DNA of 25,847 nucleotides, from the NCBI GenBank assembly GCA_036379295.1, contig DASVGY010000174.1, positions 1-25,847 of the forward strand, in the 5' to 3' direction. Source of the DNA: Pseudopedobacter sp036379295 (GTDB lineage: Bacteria; Bacteroidota; Bacteroidia; Sphingobacteriales; Sphingobacteriaceae). A model generated the notes under the pieces. It ran no database searches, had not been told where the DNA came from, and saw only the letters and a program-made list of their open reading frames with translations. This document shows, piece after piece, positions 1-8,566 of this stretch. Position 1 is the stretch's first letter, and every line of letters starts with the position of its first letter. A program made the position numbers and the translations under genes.

Positions 1-1002
1 TGCTGTTATTACGTTTGAATACGAACTAGCGCCATCAACATCCGTTTGTTTCAATTGATAGTAATTTGTTCCGGCAAACGGATTTTCATCTGCGAAGCTG
101 TATTTCTTTTCAACGTCACTGTTTATGGCGCCGTCAAGCGAGGCAATTGTTTTAAAAGTTTTCCCGTCCGCAGATTTTAACACTTCAAATTTCTGATTAT
201 TTTTTTCTGATGCTGTTGTCCAGTTTAATAAAATGCTCTTGTCAACAGGCTTTGCAGTGAAAGATGTTAGAGAGATTGGGAGGGTTGCTAGTTCTGTAAT
301 TACAAAATTATCAAAATCTAAAGTAGCATTTACGTTCCCACTTGGGTAGAAAAATTTAAATTGTTTTAGTTCATCTGTGGGTGTGGTGGCTGCCCCATCA
401 TTGATTTCTTTGGTTGAGCCAACCCAAATGTCATAAGTGTCATTTGCAATACTTTCACTCCCTCCGCTTGGCGAAGTGTAGGATTGTGTAATTCCAGAAT
501 TATTTACAACAAATGTAATAGTTTGTTTGCCAGAATAAGTATTAGCGCCATTCGTACTAGCGCCTACATCCCTCAATCCGAAGGAACCGGCCGTTGCACT
601 AAAATTAAAACTTATCCTACTATGAAAATTCGCATTTGTAATATTAACATTGTCAGTAAGCGCATCTCCAACGTAAAAAGAAGCTTGATAGTCTGCACCA
701 CTTGCCTGCGACGATATTTGAAAATCAAACTTGATTTGAACCAAGGTTGGAGTAGCAGCAAAGCCGGCAGTTCTTGCAAAATAGCCACTACTACCTCCGG
801 TTTTAGTAAATCTTAGCGCACCGCCAGTAATTGAACTAGCGTTATTAGATCCGTTACTGATACTTGTAAACTGCCCAGTGTTTGGGGTAGCACTCACATA
901 ATCTGCTACCGTAGTTGATGAATTAAAACTTTGAGTAAATAACTGCGCTTCCGATTTAAAGTAGAAACTGGTAAGTAAGCATAATAGTAAAATTTTTTTC
1001 AT
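1..1002 (-). CDS. Secreted surface protein, probable T9SS cargo (3' end outside window)
   Basis: The frame starts at ATG 1002 and stays open for 334 codons to the left edge, so the C-terminus is missing. Residues 1-19 form a signal peptide (MKKILLLCLL start) cleaved before Gln20. Residues about 20-240 are rich in Ser, Thr, Asn and Gly and look like a beta-sandwich or lectin-like domain, without a motif I can name. From residue 241 (LPISLTSFTAKP) to the edge, the sequence follows the fibronectin-like module that usually sits just before the C-terminal sorting domain of Bacteroidota type IX cargo, including the NYYQLKQTDVDG stretch. Type IX export is therefore an inference; the sorting domain would lie beyond the window. 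A Bacteroidota-type promoter lies just upstream. No catalytic residues could be identified, so adhesin, binding protein and enzyme all remain possible. Confidence 0.75.
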   Translation of the reverse strand, partial: MKKILLLCLLTSFYFKSEAQLFTQSFNSSTTVADYVSATPNTGQFTSISNGSNNASSITGGALRFTKTGGSSGYFARTAGFAATPTLVQIKFDFQISSQASGADYQASFYVGDALTDNVNITNANFHSRISFNFSATAGSFGLRDVGASTNGANTYSGKQTITFVVNNSGITQSYTSPSGGSESIANDTYDIWVGSTKEINDGAATTPTDELKQFKFFYPSGNVNATLDFDNFVITELATLPISLTSFTAKPVDKSILLNWTTASEKNNQKFEVLKSADGKTFKTIASLDGAINSDVEKKYSFADENPFAGTNYYQLKQTDVDGASSYSNVITA

Positions 1003-1025
1003 ACGATAATTTTTTTAGTGAACCC

Positions 1026-1055
1026 CAAAGTAATGACTTAAAGCTTGTTGTCAAA
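1026..1055 (-). promoter_or_regulatory. Candidate promoter for the secreted protein gene
   Basis: On the minus strand, TTTG (1055-1052) is followed after 18 nt by TTACTTTG (1033-1026), one mismatch from the Bacteroidota -7 box TAnnTTTG. The start codon follows 23 nt downstream of the box. Spacing is near the usual 19-21 nt. This is a motif match only. Confidence 0.45.
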
Positions 1056-1130
1056 AAAAAAATAGCATGAAAATCATCAAAAACATAAAAAAAAGATCAA
1101 ATAACTTAAAAATTGAAACATTCCTTAATT

Positions 1131-1592
1131 TTACCTCAACCTATCTGCTGATTTTACCAACTTCTCATCTTTCAAAATCCCCTTTGCTGCTAAAATCAAA
1201 AATAGGATGGTAACGGAGGTTAAACCTGCACCAACGCTGTAATCGCTAATTTCTAAAGTTTTGCCCGCAGCGCCTTTTATAGTTTGTGCCAACCAAAAGC
1301 TGTAGCCAATCACCAAAAACACATTTAAATAAACCAAAGTCGCCTGCCTTTTTCTGTTCTTGTAAAAAAAGATGAGGACAATTGGAATTACCCCTAAAAT
1401 AGCTGTAGCAATGGTTAACAGGGTAAAAGATTCTGTTTGCGCAAGTTGGTTATTGATGAGTTCAAAAACACCGGTAACCATTATTTTTTTTGCGCCAAAA
1501 GCAGAAAATAGGTTAACCACCGGAAAAAGGAATAATGCGTAAATAGCTAAAGAAGCTAAAAAAAGATAGATGGATTGAATTCTTTGTATCAT
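1131..1592 (-). CDS. DUF4293 family membrane protein
   Basis: 153 residues with four hydrophobic segments at about 8-30, 55-77, 85-103 and 119-139, so a small inner-membrane protein. The opening MIQRIQSIYL and the closing AAKGILKDEKLVKSADRLR are what I recall for DUF4293, a family essentially confined to Bacteroidota with no established function. The length is normal for the family. ATG 1592 gives the expected N-terminus. It is divergent from truA across 96 bp that holds promoter-like boxes for both genes. Family assignment is firm; role unknown. Confidence 0.85.
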   Translation of the reverse strand: MIQRIQSIYLFLASLAIYALFLFPVVNLFSAFGAKKIMVTGVFELINNQLAQTESFTLLTIATAILGVIPIVLIFFYKNRKRQATLVYLNVFLVIGYSFWLAQTIKGAAGKTLEISDYSVGAGLTSVTILFLILAAKGILKDEKLVKSADRLR

Positions 1593-1630
1593 GCTGTTTT
1601 TAATTTGATTTAACGCTAAAAAATATCTGT

Positions 1631-1638
1631 CAAAGTTA
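1631..1638 (-). promoter_or_regulatory. Candidate -7 box for the DUF4293 gene
   Basis: TAACTTTG on the minus strand (1638 to 1631) matches TAnnTTTG exactly and lies 38 nt before ATG 1592. No good TTTG is seen at the -33 position, so only half of the promoter is supported. Confidence 0.4.
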
Positions 1639-1655
1639 AAACAACAATCTTATTC

Positions 1656-1684
1656 TTTGATAAATTATTTAAGCGCTAAATTTG
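1656..1684 (+). promoter_or_regulatory. Candidate truA promoter, almost on the start codon
   Basis: TTTG at 1656-1659 is followed after 17 nt by TAAATTTG at 1677-1684, an exact TAnnTTTG match. The box ends only 4 nt before GTG 1689. A start site about 5-8 nt past the box would fall on or beside the start codon, implying a leaderless or nearly leaderless mRNA. Confidence 0.5.
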
Positions 1685-1688
1685 TGCG

Positions 1689-2459
1689 GTGCAACAAACA
1701 AAAAGATATTTTTTAAGTTTAAGTTACAAAGGAACCGCTTACCATGGTTGGCAGTTTCAGCCAAACGCTTTAGCGGTTCAGCAGGTTTTAGATAAAGCAC
1801 TAAACGTATTTTTTAGATTTCAGGTAGAAACGATTGGTTGCGGCAGAACAGATGCTGGCGTTCACGCAACGGCTTTTTATGCTCATGTTGATTTGCCAAA
1901 TCAGGTAGAAATTGACCAGGAAAAGTTTTTAAAAGCTATCAATTCTTTATTACCTGATGATATTGCGGTAAAACAATTAATTGCTGTAGGTAATGATGCA
2001 CATGCAAGGTTTGATGCCATCTTAAGATCGTATCAGTACCATATTCATTTTAAAAAAGACCCGTTTAAAAAGGACTTAAGTTGGTTAATAAAACACAAAT
2101 TAGATGTTGAGGCAATGCAAAAAGCAGCATCCATTATTAAACAATATGAAGATTTTGGTGCTTTTTGCAAATCAAACGCAGATAACTTTACCAATATTTG
2201 TAACATTCAAAAATCTGAGTGGGAAGAAACAACAGATAGCTTAATTTACCACGTAAGTGCTAACAGATTTTTACGCAATATGGTAAGGGCAATAGTAGGT
2301 ACTTTGGTTGATGTGGGTAAAAACAAAATCCCACCAGAAAGCATGCACCAAATTATTAAAAGTCAAAACAGGTCTGCCGCCGGGGCTTCGGTTCCTGCCT
2401 GCGGCTTGTTTCTAACAGAAGTTAAATATCCTTATATCAATACTATAAATGGCAGATAA
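1689..2459 (+). CDS. truA: tRNA pseudouridine(38-40) synthase TruA
   Basis: 256 residues, the usual TruA length. The enzyme isomerises uridines 38, 39 and 40 in the anticodon arm of many tRNAs in the cytoplasm. The N-terminal strand RYFLSLSYKGTAYHGWQ and the catalytic motif GRTDAGVHA, with nucleophile Asp55, are intact, as is the later RFLRNMVRAIVG stretch (about residues 193-205). The start is GTG 1689: an in-frame TAA at 1677-1679 rules out a longer product except from ATT 1680, and no in-frame ATG exists near the N-terminus. The last 11 nt overlap the ABC exporter gene, so translational coupling is likely. Confidence 0.95.
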   Translation: MQQTKRYFLSLSYKGTAYHGWQFQPNALAVQQVLDKALNVFFRFQVETIGCGRTDAGVHATAFYAHVDLPNQVEIDQEKFLKAINSLLPDDIAVKQLIAVGNDAHARFDAILRSYQYHIHFKKDPFKKDLSWLIKHKLDVEAMQKAASIIKQYEDFGAFCKSNADNFTNICNIQKSEWEETTDSLIYHVSANRFLRNMVRAIVGTLVDVGKNKIPPESMHQIIKSQNRSAAGASVPACGLFLTEVKYPYINTINGR

Positions 2460-4239
2460 TATTACCGGGAAAACCTACGATTGGGGCTTGCTTAAAAGAG
2501 TTTTTGCTTACGCCAAACCTTACAAATCAGCTTTCTTTTGGTCTATTTTTTTAACCTTGGCTTTGGCGGCTTTAGCGCCGGTTAGGCCTTATTTAATCCA
2601 ACTCACTTTAGATAAATACGTTTTTTTTAACGATACCACAGGGCTGTTGAATATGACATTGCTAATGATTGCCTTGTTGCTTTTGCAAACATTGGTGCAG
2701 TACTTTCAAACCTTGTTAACCAACACATTGGGTCAATCGGTGATTAAAGATTTACGAATTGATATTTTTAATCATATTACAAAATTACGATTAAAGTATT
2801 TTGATAAAACACCAATTGGCCAGTTAATTACCCGTACCGTTTCTGATTTGGAAACCATTGCCGATATTTTTAGTCAAGGTTTAATTTCCATCGTTGGCGA
2901 TAGTTTGCAGGTAATTACCATTATTGGCGTAATGTTGTATGCCGATTGGCGCTTAACGCTGATTGTTTTGGTGCCAATGCCTTTTTTGATGATGGCGACT
3001 TATGTTTTCAAAGAAGCTATTAAATCTGCTTTTCAGGATGTTAGAACGCAGGTTTCTAACTTAAATACCTTTTTGCAGGAGCACATCAGTGGCGTTAGTA
3101 TCATACAATATTTTGCTCGCGAAGAGCAAGAATACAACAAGTTTTACCATATCAATGCCGAACATCGCGATGCGCACATTCGCTCTAATTGGTACTACTC
3201 TATATTTTTTCCGGTGGTTGAACTAATTGTGGCGCTTTCTTTAGGATTGCTGGTTTGGTATGGCTCTAAAAGCATCTTAACCAACCAAGTTTCACCGGGC
3301 GTGGTGGTTTCTTTTATCATGTACATCAATATGTTGTTTAGGCCAATTCGAGAACTTGCTGATAAATTTAATACGCTACAAATGGGGATGGTGGGTGCCG
3401 ATCGGATTTTTAAGGTGTTGGATACCAACGAACAAACGGTAAACAACGGAAAAGTGACTTTGCCGGCAATGAAAGGTGAAATTAAGTTCTCTAACGTTTG
3501 GTTTTCCTATAAGCAAACCACAGAAATGCCTACTGATGAAGAGTGGATATTAAAAAACATCTCCTTTAGCTTAAAGGAAGGCGAAACGTTGGCTTTAGTG
3601 GGCGCAACAGGAGCAGGCAAATCATCCACAATTAATATCTTGAATCGGTTTTACGAGATTAGTAAAGGCGAGGTAACCATCGATGGAATCAACATCAGCG
3701 ATTTTGATTTAAATTATTTGCGGTCGCAAATAGCTACGGTTTTGCAAGATGTATTTTTGTTTTCTGATACGATAGCACATAACATCAGTTTAAACAATCC
3801 GGATATTAGTTTAGCGCAAATTATGGAAGCTGCCAAAGATGTAGGGGCGCATGATTTTATTATGCGTTTACCGGGCGGTTATCAGTACGATGTGCAAGAA
3901 CGTGGCGCCACTTTATCAGCAGGGCAGGCGCAACTGGTTTCATTTATAAGGGCGTTGGTGCATCAACCAAAAATTTTGGTTTTAGATGAAGCCACTTCAT
4001 CCGTAGATACAGAAACAGAGCATTTAATCCAAACCGCTATTGATAAAATGATGGAAGGCCGAACTGCTATTGTAATTGCACACCGATTATCAACCATCCA
4101 AAAGGCCGATAAAATTATTGTATTGGAAAAAGGAGAGATGATGGAGATGGGTACGCACCAAGAATTATTGCATTTAAATGGGTACTATAAACGTCTTTAC
4201 GATTTGCAGTTTAGCTCGGCGGGGATTGTTAAAGGTTAG
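2449..4239 (+). CDS. ABC exporter, fused permease and ATPase (MsbA/multidrug type)
   Basis: 596 residues, the normal length for a half-transporter with membrane domain first. Hydrophobic segments span about 27-45, 67-90, 140-185 and 250-295, followed by the nucleotide-binding domain from about 345. Visible motifs are Walker A GATGAGKS (385-392), Q-loop Gln433, signature LSAGQ (489-493), Walker B ILVLDEA (509-515) and H-loop His545. The signature has Ala where LSGGQ is canonical; the other catalytic elements are intact, so it should work as a homodimeric inner-membrane exporter. The substrate (lipid, drug or peptide) cannot be told from sequence. ATG 2449 lies inside the end of truA, and no separate promoter is visible. 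Confidence 0.92.
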   Translation: MADNITGKTYDWGLLKRVFAYAKPYKSAFFWSIFLTLALAALAPVRPYLIQLTLDKYVFFNDTTGLLNMTLLMIALLLLQTLVQYFQTLLTNTLGQSVIKDLRIDIFNHITKLRLKYFDKTPIGQLITRTVSDLETIADIFSQGLISIVGDSLQVITIIGVMLYADWRLTLIVLVPMPFLMMATYVFKEAIKSAFQDVRTQVSNLNTFLQEHISGVSIIQYFAREEQEYNKFYHINAEHRDAHIRSNWYYSIFFPVVELIVALSLGLLVWYGSKSILTNQVSPGVVVSFIMYINMLFRPIRELADKFNTLQMGMVGADRIFKVLDTNEQTVNNGKVTLPAMKGEIKFSNVWFSYKQTTEMPTDEEWILKNISFSLKEGETLALVGATGAGKSSTINILNRFYEISKGEVTIDGINISDFDLNYLRSQIATVLQDVFLFSDTIAHNISLNNPDISLAQIMEAAKDVGAHDFIMRLPGGYQYDVQERGATLSAGQAQLVSFIRALVHQPKILVLDEATSSVDTETEHLIQTAIDKMMEGRTAIVIAHRLSTIQKADKIIVLEKGEMMEMGTHQELLHLNGYYKRLYDLQFSSAGIVKG

Positions 4240-4341
4240 CTTTTGGTTTAATCGCCAAACCCCTGATGTCAAACTAAAATTTCGAAGTCATTTGTTGCTT
4301 AAAAATTTATCAACAGCAGCGGGCTATTTGCCTTAAATTGT

Positions 4342-4349
4342 TAACTTCG
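4342..4349 (+). promoter_or_regulatory. Candidate -7 box for gyrA
   Basis: TAACTTCG differs from TAnnTTTG at one position and lies 48 nt before ATG 4398. No well-spaced -33 TTTG is visible. The 158 bp between the exporter and gyrA shows no convincing terminator, so some read-through from upstream is possible. Confidence 0.35.
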
Positions 4350-4397
4350 CAAAACGCTTTTTTTAAAGTGGTTTCCATTTAGTTTTTAAAAAAGAAT

Positions 4398-7001
4398 ATG
4401 GCTGAAGAAACGGATCAGAACGAAGACCAACACGACAAAATCATTAAAATTAATATTGAGGATGAGATGAAATCGGCGTATATCGATTATTCGATGTCGG
4501 TTATTGTTTCCAGAGCTTTACCAGATGTAAGAGATGGTTTAAAACCAGTACACCGTAGGGTACTTTATGGTATGCTTGATTTAGGTTTGGCAAGCAACAA
4601 ACCTTATAAAAAATCTGCCCGTATTGTGGGTGAGGTTTTAGGAAAATATCACCCACACGGTGATAGCTCTGTTTATGATACCATGGTGCGTATGGCGCAA
4701 CCTTGGTCTTTACGCTACCCCTTGGTAGATGGGCAAGGTAATTTTGGTTCTATTGATGGTGATTCGCCCGCAGCAATGCGTTATACCGAGGCCCGTTTTA
4801 AAAAAATGGCCGAAGAAATGTTGGCAGATATCAACAAAGACACCATTGATTACCGCTTAAATTTTGATGATTCTTTAGAAGAGCCTACTGTTCTTCCGTC
4901 TAAATTTCCTAACCTTTTGGTAAACGGAGGTTCTGGTATTGCGGTAGGTATGGCCACCAATATGGCGCCGCATAACCTTACCGAAGTTATTGACGGCATT
5001 GTTGCTTATATTGATAATAACGAGATTGAGATTCCCGAACTGATGCAGCACATTAAGGCGCCCGATTTTCCAACGGGTGGGATCATCTACGGCTACGAGG
5101 GTGTTAAAGACGCTTTTGAAACCGGAAGAGGTCGTGTAATGATGCGTGGCGTTGCCGAAATAGAAACTTTATCTAACGACAGAGAGCGGATCATCGTGAG
5201 CGAAATACCTTACCAGGTAAATAAGGCCATGATGATTGAGCGCACTGCCGAGTTGGTGAACGAGAAGAAAATTGAAGGTATCTCTGAAATTAGAGATGAA
5301 TCTGATAGAGACGGAATGCGCATCGTTTATGAAATTAAACGCGACGGAAATGCAGCTATCGTTTTAAACAACCTTTACAAACACACCGCTTTACAAACTT
5401 CTTTTAGTGTAAATAACATCGCTTTGGTTAACGGAAGACCGATGATGTTGAACTTGAAAGACTGTATTCGCCATTTTGTTGACCACCGCCATGAAGTGGT
5501 GATTAGGAGAACAAAATTTGAGTTAGCCGAAGCACAAAAAAGAGCGCATATTTTAGAAGGTTTACTCATCGCTTTAGACCATTTAGATGAAGTGATTAAG
5601 TTAATTAGGGCGTCGCAAACGCCAGATGAGGCTCGCGAAGGTTTAATGGCGCAATTTGGCTTGTCAGATATTCAATCAAGAGCTATCTTGGACATGACGC
5701 TTCGCCGTTTAACCGGTCTGGAAAGAGACAAGATTAAAGACGAGTATGCCGAATTGATGAAAACCATCGAATACTTACAGTCAATTTTAGCTGATGAAGG
5801 TTTGCGTATGCAAATCATCAAAGATGAATTGACGGAGATGAAAGAAAAGTACGGAGACAAACGCAGAACTCAAATAGTACACTCGGCGGCAGAGATGATG
5901 ACCGAAGATTTCATCGAAGATGAGGAGGTGGTAATTACCGTTTCCAGAGAAGGTTACATCAAAAGGACTCCGTTAAGCGAGTACCGCACACAAGGGCGTG
6001 GCGGTAAAGGAAGTTTAGGTTCAAACTCTCGCGATAACGACTTTATTGAATATATTTTTGTAGCCTCAAACCATAACTATCTGTTATTTTTTACCGATAA
6101 AGGAAAATGCCATTGGTTAAGGGTATTTGAGATACCAGAAGGTTCGCGTACCAGTAAAGGAAGAGCGATTCAAAATATCATCAATATTGATAAAGAAGAG
6201 CGCATAAGAGCTTACATTAAAGTTGTTAACCTTAAAGATCAGGATTATCTGGAAAACAACTTTATTATTATGTGTACCAAAAAAGGTACCATCAAAAAAA
6301 CAAGCTTGCAGGCCTATAGTCGTCCACGTTCAAATGGAATTAACGCAATAAACATTAACGATGATGATGAGCTAATTGAAGCAAACTTAACTTCTGGCTC
6401 ATCAGAAATTGTGATGGCACTCCGCTCTGGCAGGGCAATCAGATTCAACGAAGCCACTGTTAGGCCAATGGGACGTACCGCTACCGGTGTTCGTGGAATT
6501 CGCCTAGCGCATGATAAAGATGAGGTGGTAGGTATGGTAAGTATCGAAAACGCTGAAAGTACCATTTTGGTGGTTTCTGAAAAAGGATACGGAAAACGTA
6601 CTGATGTGGAAGACTATCGCGTAACCAACAGAGGCGGAAAAGGGGTGAAAACCATCAACGTTACCGAAAAAACCGGGCAATTAGTTTCTATAAAAGACGT
6701 TACAGATAGCGATGATTTGATGATCATTAACCGTTCTGGAATTGTTATAAGGATAGCAATGAGTCACTTACGTGTGATGGGTAGAGCTACGCAAGGGGTG
6801 AGATTGATTACCCTTAAAGGAGAAGATTCAATTGCATCAGTAGCTAAAGTTCAACATGATGAAGAAGAGGAAACAGAAGCGGTAGTTATTGATGAAACGG
6901 ATGTAGTTGAAGCGAGTGCAGATGAAGTTGATGGTGATGAGGATGTTAACGAGGATGATGCGGCAGAGGATGGCGAAGACGATGATAATAATGAAGACTA
7001 A
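4398..7001 (+). CDS. gyrA: DNA gyrase subunit A
   Basis: 867 residues. GyrA is the breakage-reunion subunit of gyrase and, with GyrB, introduces negative supercoils. The catalytic Tyr129 sits in AAMRYTEARF (E. coli Tyr122). The quinolone region reads HPHGDSSVYD, so the E. coli Ser83 and Asp87 equivalents (Ser90, Asp94) are wild type. The C-terminal wrapping domain starts near 505 with a GyrA-box-like QGRGGKG (532-538), identifying gyrase rather than topoisomerase IV, and blade repeats continue to about 815. The last 47 residues (821-867) are strongly acidic and low in complexity. ATG 4398 gives the family N-terminus. A TPR gene follows after 25 nt, probably co-transcribed. Confidence 0.97.
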   Translation: MAEETDQNEDQHDKIIKINIEDEMKSAYIDYSMSVIVSRALPDVRDGLKPVHRRVLYGMLDLGLASNKPYKKSARIVGEVLGKYHPHGDSSVYDTMVRMAQPWSLRYPLVDGQGNFGSIDGDSPAAMRYTEARFKKMAEEMLADINKDTIDYRLNFDDSLEEPTVLPSKFPNLLVNGGSGIAVGMATNMAPHNLTEVIDGIVAYIDNNEIEIPELMQHIKAPDFPTGGIIYGYEGVKDAFETGRGRVMMRGVAEIETLSNDRERIIVSEIPYQVNKAMMIERTAELVNEKKIEGISEIRDESDRDGMRIVYEIKRDGNAAIVLNNLYKHTALQTSFSVNNIALVNGRPMMLNLKDCIRHFVDHRHEVVIRRTKFELAEAQKRAHILEGLLIALDHLDEVIKLIRASQTPDEAREGLMAQFGLSDIQSRAILDMTLRRLTGLERDKIKDEYAELMKTIEYLQSILADEGLRMQIIKDELTEMKEKYGDKRRTQIVHSAAEMMTEDFIEDEEVVITVSREGYIKRTPLSEYRTQGRGGKGSLGSNSRDNDFIEYIFVASNHNYLLFFTDKGKCHWLRVFEIPEGSRTSKGRAIQNIINIDKEERIRAYIKVVNLKDQDYLENNFIIMCTKKGTIKKTSLQAYSRPRSNGINAININDDDELIEANLTSGSSEIVMALRSGRAIRFNEATVRPMGRTATGVRGIRLAHDKDEVVGMVSIENAESTILVVSEKGYGKRTDVEDYRVTNRGGKGVKTINVTEKTGQLVSIKDVTDSDDLMIINRSGIVIRIAMSHLRVMGRATQGVRLITLKGEDSIASVAKVQHDEEEETEAVVIDETDVVEASADEVDGDEDVNEDDAAEDGEDDDNNED

Positions 7002-7026
7002 AAATTAACACAAAAAAGGTTCAGAA

Positions 7027-8205
7027 ATGAAAAAGACAATTTTAAGCATTTTGCTTGTTTCCTTCTTTTTTGCAGCTAATGCCCAAAAAAGCGAAATTAA
7101 CGCAGCAAAAAATAACTATGCGCTCTACGAGGTAGGGATGCAAACAAAGTCTCCGATGAAGAAGCAGTTGGAGACGCTAAATTTAGCAAAAGAGTCTACA
7201 GATAAGGCAATGGCCAATTCAAAAACTGCAGACAACCCAGAACTTTGGGCGTACCGCTCATTAATATTATCTGCAATATCTGTTACAGACACGGTAAATA
7301 AAGCCAATGCAGATACTGCATTTAATTTAGCGCAGGAAGCAATAGTTAAAGCCAAAGCGTACGATTCAAAAAAGGAGTATGCGAATATTATAGAAAGTGC
7401 CGAGAAAAATCTTTCTATTATGATGCAGAATAAAGGTGTTGCCGCATTCAACAAAAAGGACTACAAGGAAGCCTATAAATCTTTTAAGTTTATTGCCGAT
7501 GTAATGCCGAATGATTCCTTATTTAATATGTACACCGCAATTGCGGCAAACAGCTCGCAAATGTACGATGAGGCTATTAAGTATTACACCAAAACCATTG
7601 AAATAAATCCAAAAAACCCAAACTTGTATCAAGAATTAGAGCGTGTTTATTTGGCTAAAAATGATACAACTGGTGCCTTAAAGGTGATTGAGCAAGGCAG
7701 AGAAAAGCACCCGGAAAACATGAACCTTATTTATGACGAATTAAACATTTATTTAAATAGAGGCGAAGCCGCAAAGCAGATCACGAAGATTGAGAATGCG
7801 ATAAGCAAAGATCCAACTAACAAAACTTTGCGCTTTGTTGCGGGGATTGCTTATTCTGCAAATAAGCAAAATGAGAAAGCTGTAGAAAGTTATAAAAAAG
7901 CTTTAGAAATTGATCCGGCTTATTCAGATGCAATCTACAACCTAGCGGTAATTTACATTAACACCGGGAACGAATACATTACGCAAGCTAATAAACTGCC
8001 TCAAAATAAAACGTCTGATGCAAAGTACAATGCTTTAAAAAAGAAGTTTGAAACCGAGTTAGGTAATGCTTTGCCTCTACTAGAAAAGGCAAGAGAGCTA
8101 AATCCAAAGGATGTTAATACGCTAACTACTTTAAGAGAGGTTTACATTAAGCTGAATAAACTTGATAAGGCCGCAGAGGTTAAAAAAACGTTAGACCAGA
8201 TGTAA
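7027..8205 (+). CDS. Periplasmic tetratricopeptide-repeat protein
   Basis: 392 residues. A signal peptide (MKKTILSILL start) ends at ANA, leaving Gln20 as the mature N-terminus; there is no lipobox, so it is probably soluble and periplasmic. Helical TPR-like repeats run from about 135 to the end. The clearest are the units ending YYTKTIEINPKNP and SYKKALEIDPAYSDAIYNLA, plus a last one at LNPKDVNTLTTLREVYIKLN. TPR proteins act as scaffolds, but no partner is evident. The gene is 25 nt behind gyrA and followed by a strong terminator, so gyrA plus TPR looks like one transcription unit; a gyrA-TPR order is, as I recall, common in Bacteroidota. The role is unknown. Confidence 0.85.
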   Translation: MKKTILSILLVSFFFAANAQKSEINAAKNNYALYEVGMQTKSPMKKQLETLNLAKESTDKAMANSKTADNPELWAYRSLILSAISVTDTVNKANADTAFNLAQEAIVKAKAYDSKKEYANIIESAEKNLSIMMQNKGVAAFNKKDYKEAYKSFKFIADVMPNDSLFNMYTAIAANSSQMYDEAIKYYTKTIEINPKNPNLYQELERVYLAKNDTTGALKVIEQGREKHPENMNLIYDELNIYLNRGEAAKQITKIENAISKDPTNKTLRFVAGIAYSANKQNEKAVESYKKALEIDPAYSDAIYNLAVIYINTGNEYITQANKLPQNKTSDAKYNALKKKFETELGNALPLLEKARELNPKDVNTLTTLREVYIKLNKLDKAAEVKKTLDQM

Positions 8206-8228
8206 GAATTGCATTTTGCAAATAGGTG

Positions 8229-8261
8229 AACCCCGATATTGGAAACATATCGGGGTTTTTT
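8229..8261 (+). terminator. Rho-independent terminator of gyrA-TPR unit
   Basis: CCCCGATAT (8231-8239) pairs perfectly with ATATCGGGG (8247-8255) around a 7-nt loop, extended by AA/TT, and runs into a T-rich tail. It sits 23 nt after the TPR stop codon. Confidence 0.9.
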
Positions 8262-8566
8262 ATTGATTTTTTAATTTTTTCTTCTTAAGAATGAGAGTTT
8301 TCAATTTTTTTACTCAAATACAGGTTAGATAAAAAATAATTTCAACATAAATTCAATATTGTAAGATATTTTTGGTAGTAATTTTTCCGTAAATATTCTT
8401 TTAAAAAATAATTAACCATTTTTTAATCTAAATAGATGATTTTTTTAACTTAATTTTAAATTTAGTTTAGTATTAGCTCTTTTACGGGAAATTAACTAAT
8501 GTATCTTCGTTTTTTTATTTAAAAAATAAATAACACTATCTTAGATTTTTAAAAAAGCAACGTTTT
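8262..8566 (+). other. AT-rich leader upstream of susC, no gene
   Basis: 305 bp of very AT-rich DNA with stops in all frames. I see no gene, RNA motif or strong hairpin. It holds TATTTTTG (8367-8374), an exact TAnnTTTG match, and the closer variant TATCTTCG (8502-8509). Both could be chance in such composition. Any operator or small RNA controlling the susCD pair would be expected here. Confidence 0.5.
8502..8509 (+). promoter_or_regulatory. Candidate -7 box for susC
   Basis: TATCTTCG, one mismatch from TAnnTTTG and the same TAnnTTCG variant seen before gyrA. It would give a leader of about 50 nt before ATG 8567. The -33 region (TTTA near 8481) is poor. Confidence 0.3.

Noticed and set aside
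484..816. A 110-codon plus-strand open frame
   Set aside because: It is antisense to the secreted-protein gene, whose frame on the minus strand is open, has a signal peptide and a recognisable module. The antisense product is low-complexity.
4244..4262. Hairpin GGTTT/AAACC after the ABC exporter as a terminator
   Set aside because: The stem is only 5 bp and no T-run follows.
4305..4316. TTATCAACA-like sequence before gyrA as a DnaA box
   Set aside because: It is a single inexact match with no cluster of boxes and no dnaA or dnaN nearby, so there is no support for an origin.
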